From positions 7,626,001-7,690,000 of the forward strand of contig OZ176050.1 of the NCBI GenBank assembly GCA_964247055.1: 64,000 nucleotides of DNA, in the 5' to 3' direction. Made by a program: the position numbers and the translations under genes. Below, in pieces: positions 12,266-23,700 of this stretch. Source of the DNA: Paragordius varius. Taxonomy: Eukaryota; Nematomorpha. The notes below the pieces were generated by a model. The model saw only the letters and a list, made by a program, of their open reading frames with translations. It was not told the DNA's origin and did no database searches. Each line of letters opens with the position of its first letter. Position 1 is the first letter of the stretch.

Positions 12266-12984
12266 CTTTGAGAAGACTCATCATGCAACTGGACCATTTA
12301 TGGTTTTTAACCAGTAATGCCCTTTGAAGGTCCCATTTGGGAAGCCGCTTCAGTGTAGCGTGACAAGAATCCCTCGATCGAATTTAACCCCCTCGCAATT
12401 CTTTTCCCATCAACTAAGAGTTAGTACTTTTATTTATTAGACCAATATATCCTTTGTGTAATAATATCCATATTGTTTCTTGATCACCTTATAAATGAAC
12501 AGCTGATTATTTTATAAAGAAAGTTAAAACAGGTCTGTAGTTGGGTCCTATGTTTTTAAAAGAGTAAGCATGAACTTTATCCACTTTTCGTAATTGTTCT
12601 ATTCTGATGATAGAAAATATCCTTTTTGTAGTATATTATACTTGTCATACTGGACGTGTTAATAGAGAGCATTGATATGGAAGTTTTATTTTTGTAAATT
12701 TGATAATTGCGATAATGATTATTATCAATCCTTAGAAGGCAGTCGGTATTATATGAATAGAGTATATTAAATGTCTACATTTATTATTTATTGGTTGAAT
12801 CTGTTTGTTAGCAATTATTGAGCCCATGTAATATATTTGTGGCTATTCCAGTAAAATTTGCGAAATTGTTCAGTCTCTTGTTAACTGCAAAAAACAACCT
12901 TTCCCGACAAAAAATTAATAGTTAAACAATATTACTCCCATCTATATTCATATGCCTTTGATTGAAAAATCCCAATGACTTGTT

Positions 12985-13370
12985 ATGTTTAAGTCTTTTA
13001 TAGTTATTAACGTTTCGTCAATGGGCAACTGCATGAGTCTTTTGATAGTGTTAAAAATATCTAGTTTGTCGCGGCTAACTTATTTAATTTTTGTATGGAG
13101 TGTGAATATTTTGCAAATGGCGATTGAATATTTAATCAAAAATCAGTATAAACCAGCCACCGTTAGTTACTACATTGACTGCACCAAAAAGCTGGGTTTT
13201 ATTCAGATGCGCTTTCTACAGGTGTTTATAAAGAACAATTAAAAATGCACTATTGCCTCAAATAAACTCTCAATATAGTTAAAAATCATTTTGGTATTTT
13301 TTTCAGATAGAAATCGGTGAATCTTTTATACGTTTTAAGAACGCAAATCATTAAAAGAGATGGCTCTCAA
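12985..13370 (+). pseudogene. Possible Merlin/IS1595-like transposase relic
   Basis: An 85-codon frame (12985-13242) contains LSRLTYLIFVWSVNILQMA and then KPATVSYYIDCTKKLGF, which resembles the conserved WYxFCREVC-type helix of IS1595/Merlin transposases. About 65 bp further on, 13308-13355 reads IEIGESFIRFKNANH, similar to the first catalytic motif of that family (IEIDESKFGKRK). The order and spacing fit, but identity is low and the catalytic aspartate appears as glycine. This is an inference from motif memory; chance is a real alternative. Confidence 0.35.
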
Positions 13371-13749
13371 ATAGATATTCGAATACCATAAAAGAAAAAT
13401 AAATGCAAAGACTAAAATGTAAAAAACAACTGATCTATATACCTAAAATGCAAAACGGCAAATTACCATATATTTGCAATAATATACGATAAATAACTAA
13501 AACACCTGAAAAGGCTGCGAATAATATAATCTAAAAAAGCGTTTTAACGATAGGCATTTTCTAAAAGCCAAAATTATCGAAAACTATCGAACAAAATTTA
13601 AAAATTAAAATAAATAAGAACAAACTCTTATATAACATCGATTTTTTTCAATAAAGTCCATATTTCTCGTCAAACGTTAGGGTGCAAGTAAAAAATATAA
13701 AAAGCACGAGCCATTTAAAATTGAAATATTGTAAAAAATATTTTTAGTA

Positions 13750-13985
13750 TTGGGCCAAATTTATAGCCTTTTAGGCGCATAATCAAAAATATTTTTTTAG
13801 AATATGCAAAACTGTAACAAAATCTTCCTGTCAAATTTTTCGCCGCCATTTTTGTTTTTTGATAATCATCAAGCAATTGTATATTATGGTTTAAAATGTA
13901 AGTAATTAAATTTAAAAAGCTTTTATTTTACAACCTACCATCAAACTTTCTAAATTTATAGATATCAACTTACTTTAATCGTGTT
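13750..13985 (+). repeat. Dispersed repeat, copy B (pairs with 6750-6990)
   Basis: Same orientation and order of blocks as the copy at 6750-6990: AGCCTTTTAGGCGCAT, AAAACTGTAA, TCGCCGCCATTTTTGTTTT, TTGTATATTATGGTT, AAATGTAAGTAATTAA. The two copies have clearly diverged, including several small gaps. No coding content is seen and the family is unknown. Confidence 0.5.
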
Positions 13986-14489
13986 TTGGAGTTATATAGC
14001 TCGGAAATAGAAATAAAAAATTGTAAATCTTATATCTAATCTAGGGGTGTTCAACACGCAACCACAACAACTTATAAGAGATTGTTTGATGATTGAATTT
14101 TATTAGCCTATAAATGTTAGATTTAATCATATAAAAGGACAAAAATTGATTTAAATATCAGAGTTAATGAATGTCAACTGGAATTTATGATGTAAAAAAA
14201 CAAATAAATAAACATTATTATAAATGGAAATCACTTATCACTAGCAAAACACACTAATAAATTAAAAAATGCTTTATAAAATTGTATTAACAGGATAAAT
14301 ATGCATTCGGTTAAATTAAGTTAGAATACATATATATATATATACTTTATATTTAATATAATACAATAAAATTAAACTATTAGCACAAATATTTAGGAGT
14401 CGATAAGATTTTATTTTACCTGTAAAATGCCAAATATATCTTCATTTTATTTTAATGTCTCTTATATAAAACTTATATTTATCGCTAGA

Positions 14490-14640
14490 AGTCAACCCGA
14501 CCCCCGACGCAAATAGACGGCTGTCACTGAATTACCATTGACTGGTGTATGAAATGGCAGCAAGGGACGTCTTTTGTGGACAGTGGCGACGTGGGTCTGC
14601 TACACCCTTTTCTTGATACACCTTGATACAGTAGTTTTTT
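14490..14640. other. Unexplained GC-rich island
   Basis: About 150 bp (TCAACCCGACCCCCGACGCA through GGGTCTGCTACACCC) has far higher GC than its surroundings. No frame gives a convincing protein, and no tRNA or SINE promoter boxes are clear. It may be the remnant of a GC-richer repeat or an exon of an unrecognised gene. Confidence 0.3.
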
Positions 14641-15669
14641 TACGACGTTAGCTTCGGGTATAAAATTAACCCAAAATGTTATTGATATATAAACATGAAA
14701 ATGAAATAAGTGTTTTTATAGACGAAATTTTTACATTTAATATAAATAATACATAATAATCACACAATAATTAAATATTTTAATGGATTACCAATATAAA
14801 GACCTTTTATTTTTTGGGACCGCCGAAAATGTTTGAAGAGCTTTTGAGACTATTTATTGAAAAATTTAATCATTAATAATTAAAAATCAGCAGAATCCCA
14901 AACACTCTTTTAATTATATATCTAAAATAATATTGGCGCTATTTCATATATTTTGTTAAATGTGTTTTTTATTATTACAATGATAAAAATTTAGCGATTT
15001 CGCATCATACCAAAAAAGTTATAAGCAAAAATATCAAAAATCAGCTGTTTTTGATTAGTTTTTTCTAAGCGTTTGACTTCCAATTTTTATATGTAAAATT
15101 GTTTCAGTAATGGCTAATAAGTTTGCTTCAATATATATCTTCCTCACATTCATATAATGCATAAAAAGGGGCATTATTTAATAATGTGATACGTTTCTCT
15201 AATTATTTTTATTTAATTATTGAAAAGAGTAGTTATACTGATGACATTTTCGAAAATACTACCTTAATTATTACGATATTAAAAAATTCAGGAACTTTAG
15301 AGAGCTTTTATTTTTCCCTAACGATTTCTGCTGATAACTATAATTTTTGCCATACGTTTTTACGGAAACGGAGTGTAACACAGGGGCAATTAAAAAAACC
15401 AATTTTTTGTGTGTATTTATACTAAAATAAGTATGACCATTATTATAATGGGCTCACACTGATAATTGCTACAAACAATCTGTTCAATTATAATTCAAAT
15501 ATATGGATTATGTATAGTGAAAAAGACTAAAAACACTTTAAAAATTAGCTTCTCGAGAACTAGTATATTTTCAAATATCAAGAGTTTTTGAGGAATCTTG
15601 GCTAACGATTGAAACTACTTATATTTACCACAGACGGTATTTTTAAACTTAAATTGCGATTATTTTTTG

Positions 15670-16315
15670 CTAGGCGGGGTAAGCATAGGCTTATATATAA
15701 AAAAGTGGGATGATGATAGGTTCAATGCAAAAATAAATTATAATTAAATATAATAGGGCCTGAATAATGTGTTTATTTGGGATATCTAATAACAAATGAT
15801 GGTAAATCTTAGCAAGGAAATTCAGCGAAAAATTAAAATAGCGCGTTCCTAACTCCTTAATGATGAGAAATTGGAGATTCCACACAGCATAATTCTAAAA
15901 ACGAAATAAGGATTGATTGATAGTCAAATTATACCAATAATCATGTATAGTTACCATGCATGGACCATACTATCTGCAGGTAAATAGTTGGGGTTTTTGG
16001 AAAATAGATATGGAGGAATAGAAAAAAAGTGGTCCGATAAAAGTAACAACAAAGTACTGATTGCAATGATACCAGATGAAAGGGGACAGAACACCTAGAA
16101 AAAATGGTCTTTTTTGGGAATGGTATAAGAGCGAATGGATGATTTTTTACCTGCAACTGTCGAAAATAAACGACCAAAGGGTGGCTCAAGAATTAAATGG
16201 ATGGAAGTTATGAAGCTATGTAACCTCAACTTAAAAAACCTGAAAGAATTGGCCGACAACCGCAGTCAATGGGGATGATTATATAAGGAATGGTTTAAGA
16301 ATTTCACATCGAATT
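15670..16315 (+). mobile_element. RTE-like LINE fragment (3' part)
   Basis: In shifting + frames this aligns with the 3' part of the LINE at 32090-34880. VYLGYLITND matches TYLGSIINNE, EIQRKIKIARS matches EIKRRIAIAKA, and IIPIIMYSYHAWT matches FPTFMYGGESWT. FFGNGIRANG then matches FFGHIMRANS, IKWMEVMKL matches TRWMDNILK, and LKELADNRSQWG matches LNTRSGNRSEWR. This is the end of the reverse transcriptase and the carboxy-terminal region, truncated at the 5' side as usual for LINEs. It has many stops and frame changes. Confidence 0.7.
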
Positions 16316-17482
16316 AACGGATATCAGTCAATAGGGGGGCAATTCAAAAATGTGGCTACGGCGGCGCATTTAAAAAAATTATATAAATATCTATTGATTA
16401 TCAGTCAGCTCATATCATTTCTGCAAACTGGTGCTTTACCATTTTTACATAAACATAATAAAAACATTGACAAATTTTAACTGGCTAAATATTTTTCCGT
16501 ACATATATTTATTACTATTAATATTATGAATATTTATGCATGTCTTGTACATATTTTAATATATGCGTTTTCAACAACCCTCTAGGGGCTTTTTTATATT
16601 TCGACTATTTAAGTATATGATCCACAAAATCATATGTATTTAATATTATGCAAAAAATATCAAATTAGTTTGAGATAAAATAAATATATTTCATACGTTA
16701 CGCATATATATTAGACCAAGTGGAATTAATCCTTTCATTTGTATTATTATTATTATTGTTATTATCAATAAATCCATAAATACACACATCTTTTAATTTT
16801 GTTTCCATATTTGCCAAAATGAAAAACTAATTTCACATCCTTTTATCACATAAAGTGTCTAGGTATTGAGAATTCCTGAAAAGGTTATAATATTTATTGT
16901 ATTATATATATTATAAATTCTTCAATTTAAATTTTATAAAAATTTATTTTAAATTTTGGGTAAATGCCTTCGGGTATTAATTAAATTATAAAATTATCAT
17001 TACATTTACTGCCAAATTTCAAAGGAATTAGACATACTGATAAATAGAACAATCAACTAGAGTTTTTAACACAATTTTTATGTACTTTTTTAAATGTCAT
17101 AAACAATAAGCCCAAAATAATTGTATTTCATCCAAAGTTATAAATAGTAATTGAAGATAAAACAGTCTTTTAGATATTTTCACACGAATAAATACCCGTG
17201 AATGGATTGTTAGATGGCTATGATTTTAATCTATCGCTAAATTTTATTAAGAACATTTAACTTGGCAAATCAATGAAAGCGGTATTTATGCTTTAAAGCA
17301 GTAATATTCCAAATTATTACTTTAATTAACTAAAATGGCTTTTTTTCATTTGGTATTTTTCACAAATTTAAATTTTCCTTAAATTTTTTTAGCATAATTT
17401 ATTAATTTTGCCGATATATTGTATAAATGAAAAATTTGATCACAGACAATAATTTTTATTAAACCGTATAGTTATAATAGAA

Positions 17483-17711
17483 CAGGGGTGTTCGCCAAAA
17501 ATTTGGAATTCCAAAATTTGCAAAAATATGCTCATAAAGTATTGTTCAAATGATAATTTTTTAATAATTATTCAAAATAAGTCAATAGCAATGAATGCGT
17601 TTTGCAATCTTATATTTAAAATCTAAATAATTTATCTCTGCCCATAATGTGACTCGCCATTCTTTGAGTTAATAATGCGGCCTGCGAAGTTATTTGTCTT
17701 GAACACCGCAC
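17483..17711. repeat. hAT-type MITE (copy 3, decayed)
   Basis: Begins CAGGGGTGTTCGCC and ends GCGGCCTGCG...TTGTCTTGAACACCG, matching the ends of the copies at 3927-4202 and 35852-36160. The internal sequence is short and diverged. No clean target duplication. A further left end with the same start (GGGGTGTTCAACACGC) is seen near 14043, but its right end cannot be placed. Confidence 0.45.
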
Positions 17712-18324
17712 TCTAACCTTTAAAACTTTGTTAAGTTTTCAGTATCATTAAAGATTTCCGATATAGTATGTCTATATGACCAAATTCTAAAAATCTATCC
17801 CCCAATACTTAAATCAATATGTAATAAAATCTGTAATATATAAATGAATATCTACAAAATATAACTTGAAATGAATATTTTGATATTCTCAGTGGTTAAA
17901 AATTAATTTTTTTTTCTTGATAAGCTGTAAGGTGTAAATGCCGCCAAAAAATCAATATTACATATCTCATTTATTTTTACTACATTGTATCTTTGATGAA
18001 TTTTAACATAATTTTCGGATTGTTTTTGTATAAATTACTCTTCGCGTATACAAAAAGTGGTATATGTAAAACAGAATGTAAGGTATACTAAATTGTCGAT
18101 TTGTTAACAATTTTAAACAAATTTTATTATTATTTTCAGTTTTTTATAGACGGATATGTATACGGGTGTAAATTTTTTTGCTAAAATAAAAACGTTATCT
18201 ACATATTAATAAAAACCTAGAAATTGGCTTTTAGATATAATTTTCTGAACGTATAGGTTTAAAATTCATTAACATTTTTTTCCTTTTTTCTGAATATGCC
18301 ATATCGGCCTTTTTTGAAAAACCT

Positions 18325-18570
18325 TCGCAATTAACCCCCTTTCCCGTAAAGGGACATTTTTTAAAACTGTCTCATTCTCGCCCAAGTTATGAGACTAGAT
18401 AAAATCAATATTAGTTTTATATACTCCCTGTATAAAGACAGAAATTTTAGCCCGATGCTTTTTTATATTTAGTAGGGATACATTCTTAGTCAAAGGCCAT
18501 ATTGAAATAACGTGGCTTCAAAGCTAATTTTCATTCATGAGATATTATATAAAATCATTGATTATTAGTA
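18325..18570 (-). repeat. Dispersed relative of the 38-42 kb palindromic repeat
   Basis: The order TTCCCGTAAAGGGACATTTT, CTCGCCCAAGTTATGAGAC, TCCCTGTATAAAGACAGAAA then ATTTTAGCCCGATGC follows the inverted arm at 39935-40085 (CCCCGTAAAATGCCATATTT, TCGCCCAAGGTAGGAGAC, AGGCAAAAATTTTAG-type). The next part, GTGGCTTCAAAGCTAATTTTC at about 18512, matches the start of a monomer. It is therefore a core-to-monomer junction in the same orientation as the right arm, 20 kb away, and well diverged. Confidence 0.5.
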
Positions 18571-20066
18571 TTCGTGCATAAAAGCAAGTATTTCAGTTGC
18601 GCTATTTTATAAGAATATGGATATTATTTATAGATATGCAATATAATTACTATGAGAGAAGTAAAATGTCCAAAAGATGAGTTGTTAAATAGATAATACA
18701 AAAGTTTTCATTTTTTAAAAAAAATATAAGTTTGGATATGGAACAGGCAGGTTTACTCGATGATCGGGACAGCGGTTCGGTTTCGAAAAGTAAGGGAGGT
18801 TCGTTTTTTACAAAAACAGGGGGAATGTTAAGAAAATGGAAATAGAAAACGGTTTTAACGATCGAAAAAGGTTCCTGCTTAGTTCTAGGTTTTTCCAGTT
18901 CCAGTTTTAAAACTTATTTTTAACTATTCCATTACTTTGGTTTTTATTTAAATCTAGTCATTGAGTAAAATATAACTATAGACAACTTAAGTTACCTATA
19001 TTTGGGTATAATAAGCTTGATGTCCTTATTTGTTACAAATATAAGTTGGTCCATTAGTGAACAAATTCTTCCAAGAGTTAACAAAAATAATCTCTTATTG
19101 TGTTTTTAATATTGATATTGGATATTTTACTAAGACGTAAGTTAGTTAATACTAATTTAATACTAATTAAAAATTTATAAACTAAAAGATCTAAATGGAT
19201 ATAATAGTTTAAATGTTTTTATGGAGAGCGTTTGAGAGTTAAAAATTCCGCCCGCCTATATGTAATTTGAGAAATAATTGGTCATATAAATAATTTATTG
19301 TCTTTTAATTGAATTTTGATAACATTATGAATTACCAATTAGTATATCAATTTTGATATCTTCATTTAGTGGTTTCAAATTACCTTGCGATATTTTTTCA
19401 TAAGTTAATTGCTAATAAAAATTAATTTAATTAATAACTACTTATATAAAATCTTTTAAGTGTTTTGATCCTGTCCAAAAAATATTAATTTAATAAACCA
19501 TAATTATTTATGATTTATGTTTTACTTTTTACATAATATATATAAATAGGCGAATTATATATATATATGGCAATTTCATAAAAACTGTTTAAAAATATTT
19601 TTATATATTACGAGTTTCCAATTTTTTTTTACCAAATTAATATCTTTTTTAAATTCAAGATTTTCCAAAAATTTCTATGTAATTCATGATTTTAATCTGG
19701 TTAATTTCAAAATTTTACGGTAAAATGCATTTTTTTTATTATTTTAATTTAAGAAAGCAATTTATCGATTAATTAAATTAGATTTTTTACATACATTATC
19801 ATCTATACTTCTATTTTGTACATATATTATGGAAGGTCCTTTTATTTTCATTAATGTGTTACCAAAGTCCTTATTTGCTCACATTTCTTTATTAAGTTAA
19901 TAATTTTCTAAACCTAACTATTATATATGAATTCCATAAATAAACTAATTATATGCTCTATGTAAATTTTTCATCAGGATAAAGTTAACCATACACAAAG
20001 TTAACTACAAAAGGTCAACCAAACAAACTCTTGAAAAGAGAAGAAAAACGAATAGATTAGAACAAC

Positions 20067-20749
20067 ATGTTAATCAATATTCCGGGTATTGCAGGGATTG
20101 TAGTTTTCTACATTATCATTTTGGCTGTCGGGATTTGGGCCGGGAGAAAATCACAAAAGGATGGAATAAGTCCGGACAGTGAAGAACTAATGTTAGCGGG
20201 TCGAAACATTGGTTTATTGGTTGGTATTTTCACCATGACAGGTATGGGCCCATTTGTTTATTTATTTAAATTTTTCTAATTTGACTGAAATTTAATCAAC
20301 TAATCTCAAATGATTTATGGTCATTTAATAAGTAAATACAATTTTTTACACTGATTAATTCGTTTTTTTGATTTAAAACTAATCTATTACACACACAATC
20401 CTATCTAGTTCAATCATTTTAATTTTATTGTGTATGTGTGAAACAATTTAATCCAATTACATTACTAACATGAAATAAATAGTTTTTCAACAGGATTATG
20501 TTTAAATGAACCAAATTGCACAATTTATAAATGTAATATATCATAGAGACGAAAAATGCCTTATATACGAATATTGTATTATTAGCTACATGGGTTGGTG
20601 GTGGCTACATCAATGGAACGGCCGAAATCGTGTACGCTGCAGGAATAGTAATGTGTCAAGCACCTTTTGGATATGCTCTGAGTCTTATATTAGGTCAGTC
20701 ATTTATAATATATAAATTCTATCGCCTTCCTTATATATATATATATATA

Positions 20750-20798
<49 letters not shown>

Positions 20799-23700
20799 TT
20801 ATTCAAGAGCTCTTTCTTAATTTGTTTAATAGTCAAGATTGTGAGCTTTTAACACATATTAATTTATTCAAACATCCAATCTTAGTGTTTCAACAAAACT
20901 TTACTTTTTTTAAACTTAAAATCTGCCTCATTATATCTTCACAATGGAGAGACTTTTATGACTGTTTTTTAAGTCGAAAGGAGCAAAATTTTGAAATATA
21001 TGACAATTTTAATAAAACCATAAAAAAATATTCCAGATTAATAAAAAAAGATTTCTGGATCATCTTAATGAGTGCGATACCATAAAAACTTTATATAGCT
21101 TACGGTCTGGCACCTTTTTGAGAGATATTATAAAAATTAATAAAAATTCAAAAATTTGTGTTTTCATATATAAGATGTAACAATCCTTCAAAAAATTTTT
21201 TATTTTCGAATTACTTATGCATACCTCATTTTTACACATAGAGTAATGTATGGCATAAATTTGTCCAAAAATTAATATACCAAATGAATGTTAAAGCATA
21301 GAAGAAATTGTTTAATTTTAACCATTTGTTGTTTGTTCTTATACGCTATTGTATGGTTAATATACGTTTTTTTGTAACTTTTAAAACAATTCATTCTTAT
21401 AATATTTTTATGGATGGTACATAAATTGGTATTAACATTAATTCATCAAAACTCAAAACGGCCATATATATAAAATATTTAAGCGATGTTTATTTTGCAT
21501 TAATAAATTATTCAACAAAATTTATAAAACACACCTAAACAATTACGTATGTCTAATAAAATACTATATGATTTATATAAACCGGTATAATTTGTAATAT
21601 AATATAAATTATGAATAAAAGTAATAAATGAAAAAAATGTAAAACATAATTTATTCATTTGTAGAAATCAATCTTTTGGAGGTGACAAATTTTTTTATGC
21701 GCACATATTTTCGCAGAAATATATTTGAAATTAAAAAAATTGGGGTTTATGCCGAACCCCGGCTAGCTAAAATGCAATTAAAACCGTAATCCAATTATAA
21801 TGGTAATTAAACCTATCATACAAATATTAATTAAACTCATGATTTAAATAAATGTTTTAAATATATGTCGCCTAATAAAAATTTCAGTCAACTAATTTTT
21901 AATTAGTTATTGATGCACACTAATATATTTGATAAATATATTATTATAAGAATAATGCGGTGGGTTGTATAATAAACACTCTGGAATTAATCGAAACATT
22001 CTCTACAAGCGGTGGGATCAAACACAAGAGCTAAATGAAAATTCATAAATGTATATACAAAACCTTTAAAATAAATAGGCCATTTTTTTGGAAAACTTTT
22101 GCAGCTCTATAATTTTGGGCTTTAATACAAAAAGGGTTCAAGGAGCTTCTTAAAATTTGGACTGTAAAAAATGCAAAAACTTCTATTAAAGTCATAAATT
22201 TAGTATAAAATGCTAAAGCGTTCGTATATAATAGAATTCGAAATGTAGCCCATATGTTTACCGTGCATGTGCTTCTAAGGTAGGTATTTACACCAAATAT
22301 ATTATCCAAAATTTACCAGTTATTTCAGGATTCATACTTGTCCCCAACCTATTAAATTTTTGTTTATTATCCATATCGATCAAAGTACATCTAAAGCTTT
22401 AATTTTACTTAATAGTAATTGTAGTGGCCTATGGTTATTCAACTACCCAATTGGCAGAAGTTTAATCAAAAATGTGTTTAATTGTATAATGGGTCTGCAT
22501 AAGATTTTAGCTATTCTTAAATAATATGGAATATGATTGATTTATTGATAATTACCACTGGTGGGAGATTTTTTATATATTTTTAAATAAAAATATATTT
22601 TATGTTTTAGAAAGCATTATTTTGATTTAAAAAATCCAAAAACGATTTTTAAAATAATAATTGATTATATACAATTTTAAGGCAGCTAATTCATCGATAT
22701 TTAAAAACATATGGTAATTAAAAATAGATATTCCGAATAGTTGCAAAAATATAAATTTTATCGTATTAATTAATCTCATGTAATCAGTGTGATTCCGGTA
22801 CACTTCATCGTTATGATCTAACTATTTAAAATTTACTCTTCCCATTTTAATCATAGCTTTTTAACAATTACATCCACATTTTTTGTAAAGTTTTTCTTGC
22901 CATATATTACCACAAAGAGGTTTATTTTTTTCTAATTTATGACATTACCTTAATTTAACAAACCGTTATAAATAGATTTTAAACATGCTAAAAAACTTTG
23001 CATGACACACAGTATGGTTGATTTTTGGATTATCCAATAAAAATGTTAACATGAAATTGATTAAACCGTTCCATTTGAAACTTCCTAGTTTTCCTTTGTT
23101 CTTGCCTAGCAAAACATTTTTAGTAACTTTTGTGTCATAATAATTGAATGTATTGCTTGGTGTAGCTGACCTTTTTATATGATTGTTTATTTGCGTTATG
23201 TTACAAATTCATGCGTCCTATATTTATTATAAAACTTCCCGGGAGAATTCCTTTGATAATCAATATTGTACATGTTATGAATAATTCGTATTTGGATAAA
23301 ATGCGAAAAAACAAATTTTTATTGGCTTTTGATAGAATGATAATATTTTGAATATATATATAGCTATAATATCAAAATGTTTTTTCTAATCAGATATGTA
23401 CACAAATATTATATATGTAGACAACGATGTTCCTAAAAATTAGTATTAGTTATAAAGAAAAACCTTTGATTCTGTATAACCATGAAAAACTAAGGAGTCA
23501 ATACGAATTAAGGTGTTACAGAGAGTGGAAGTTGTTTTATGGCTCGAAAAAATAACTTGTACTTTATAGAGAACAAACCTGTTGATATTGGCACTCTATT
23601 AAGACTATTTCTTAATTCAATTTTACTTACACTTACATTTGGTAAAAAGGGTGAAAAAACAACTCTTAATCGCTATGTTTTGTAAAACATATTCTAGGTG

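Noticed and set aside
12049-12297. 82-codon - strand frame
   Set aside because: Antisense of the mariner transposase 3' region.
18738-18845. 35-codon frame MEQAGLLDDRDSGSVSKSKG onwards, unusually rich in GC
   Set aside because: Too short, no splice context or family match. The neighbouring GGTTCGGTTTCG and TTTTTCCAGTTCCAG strings suggest repeat debris.
20630-21085. 151-codon frame after ChT exon 2
   Set aside because: Only its first part is the true exon (20586-20693, with a GT donor at 20694); the rest reads through the TA repeat into intron.
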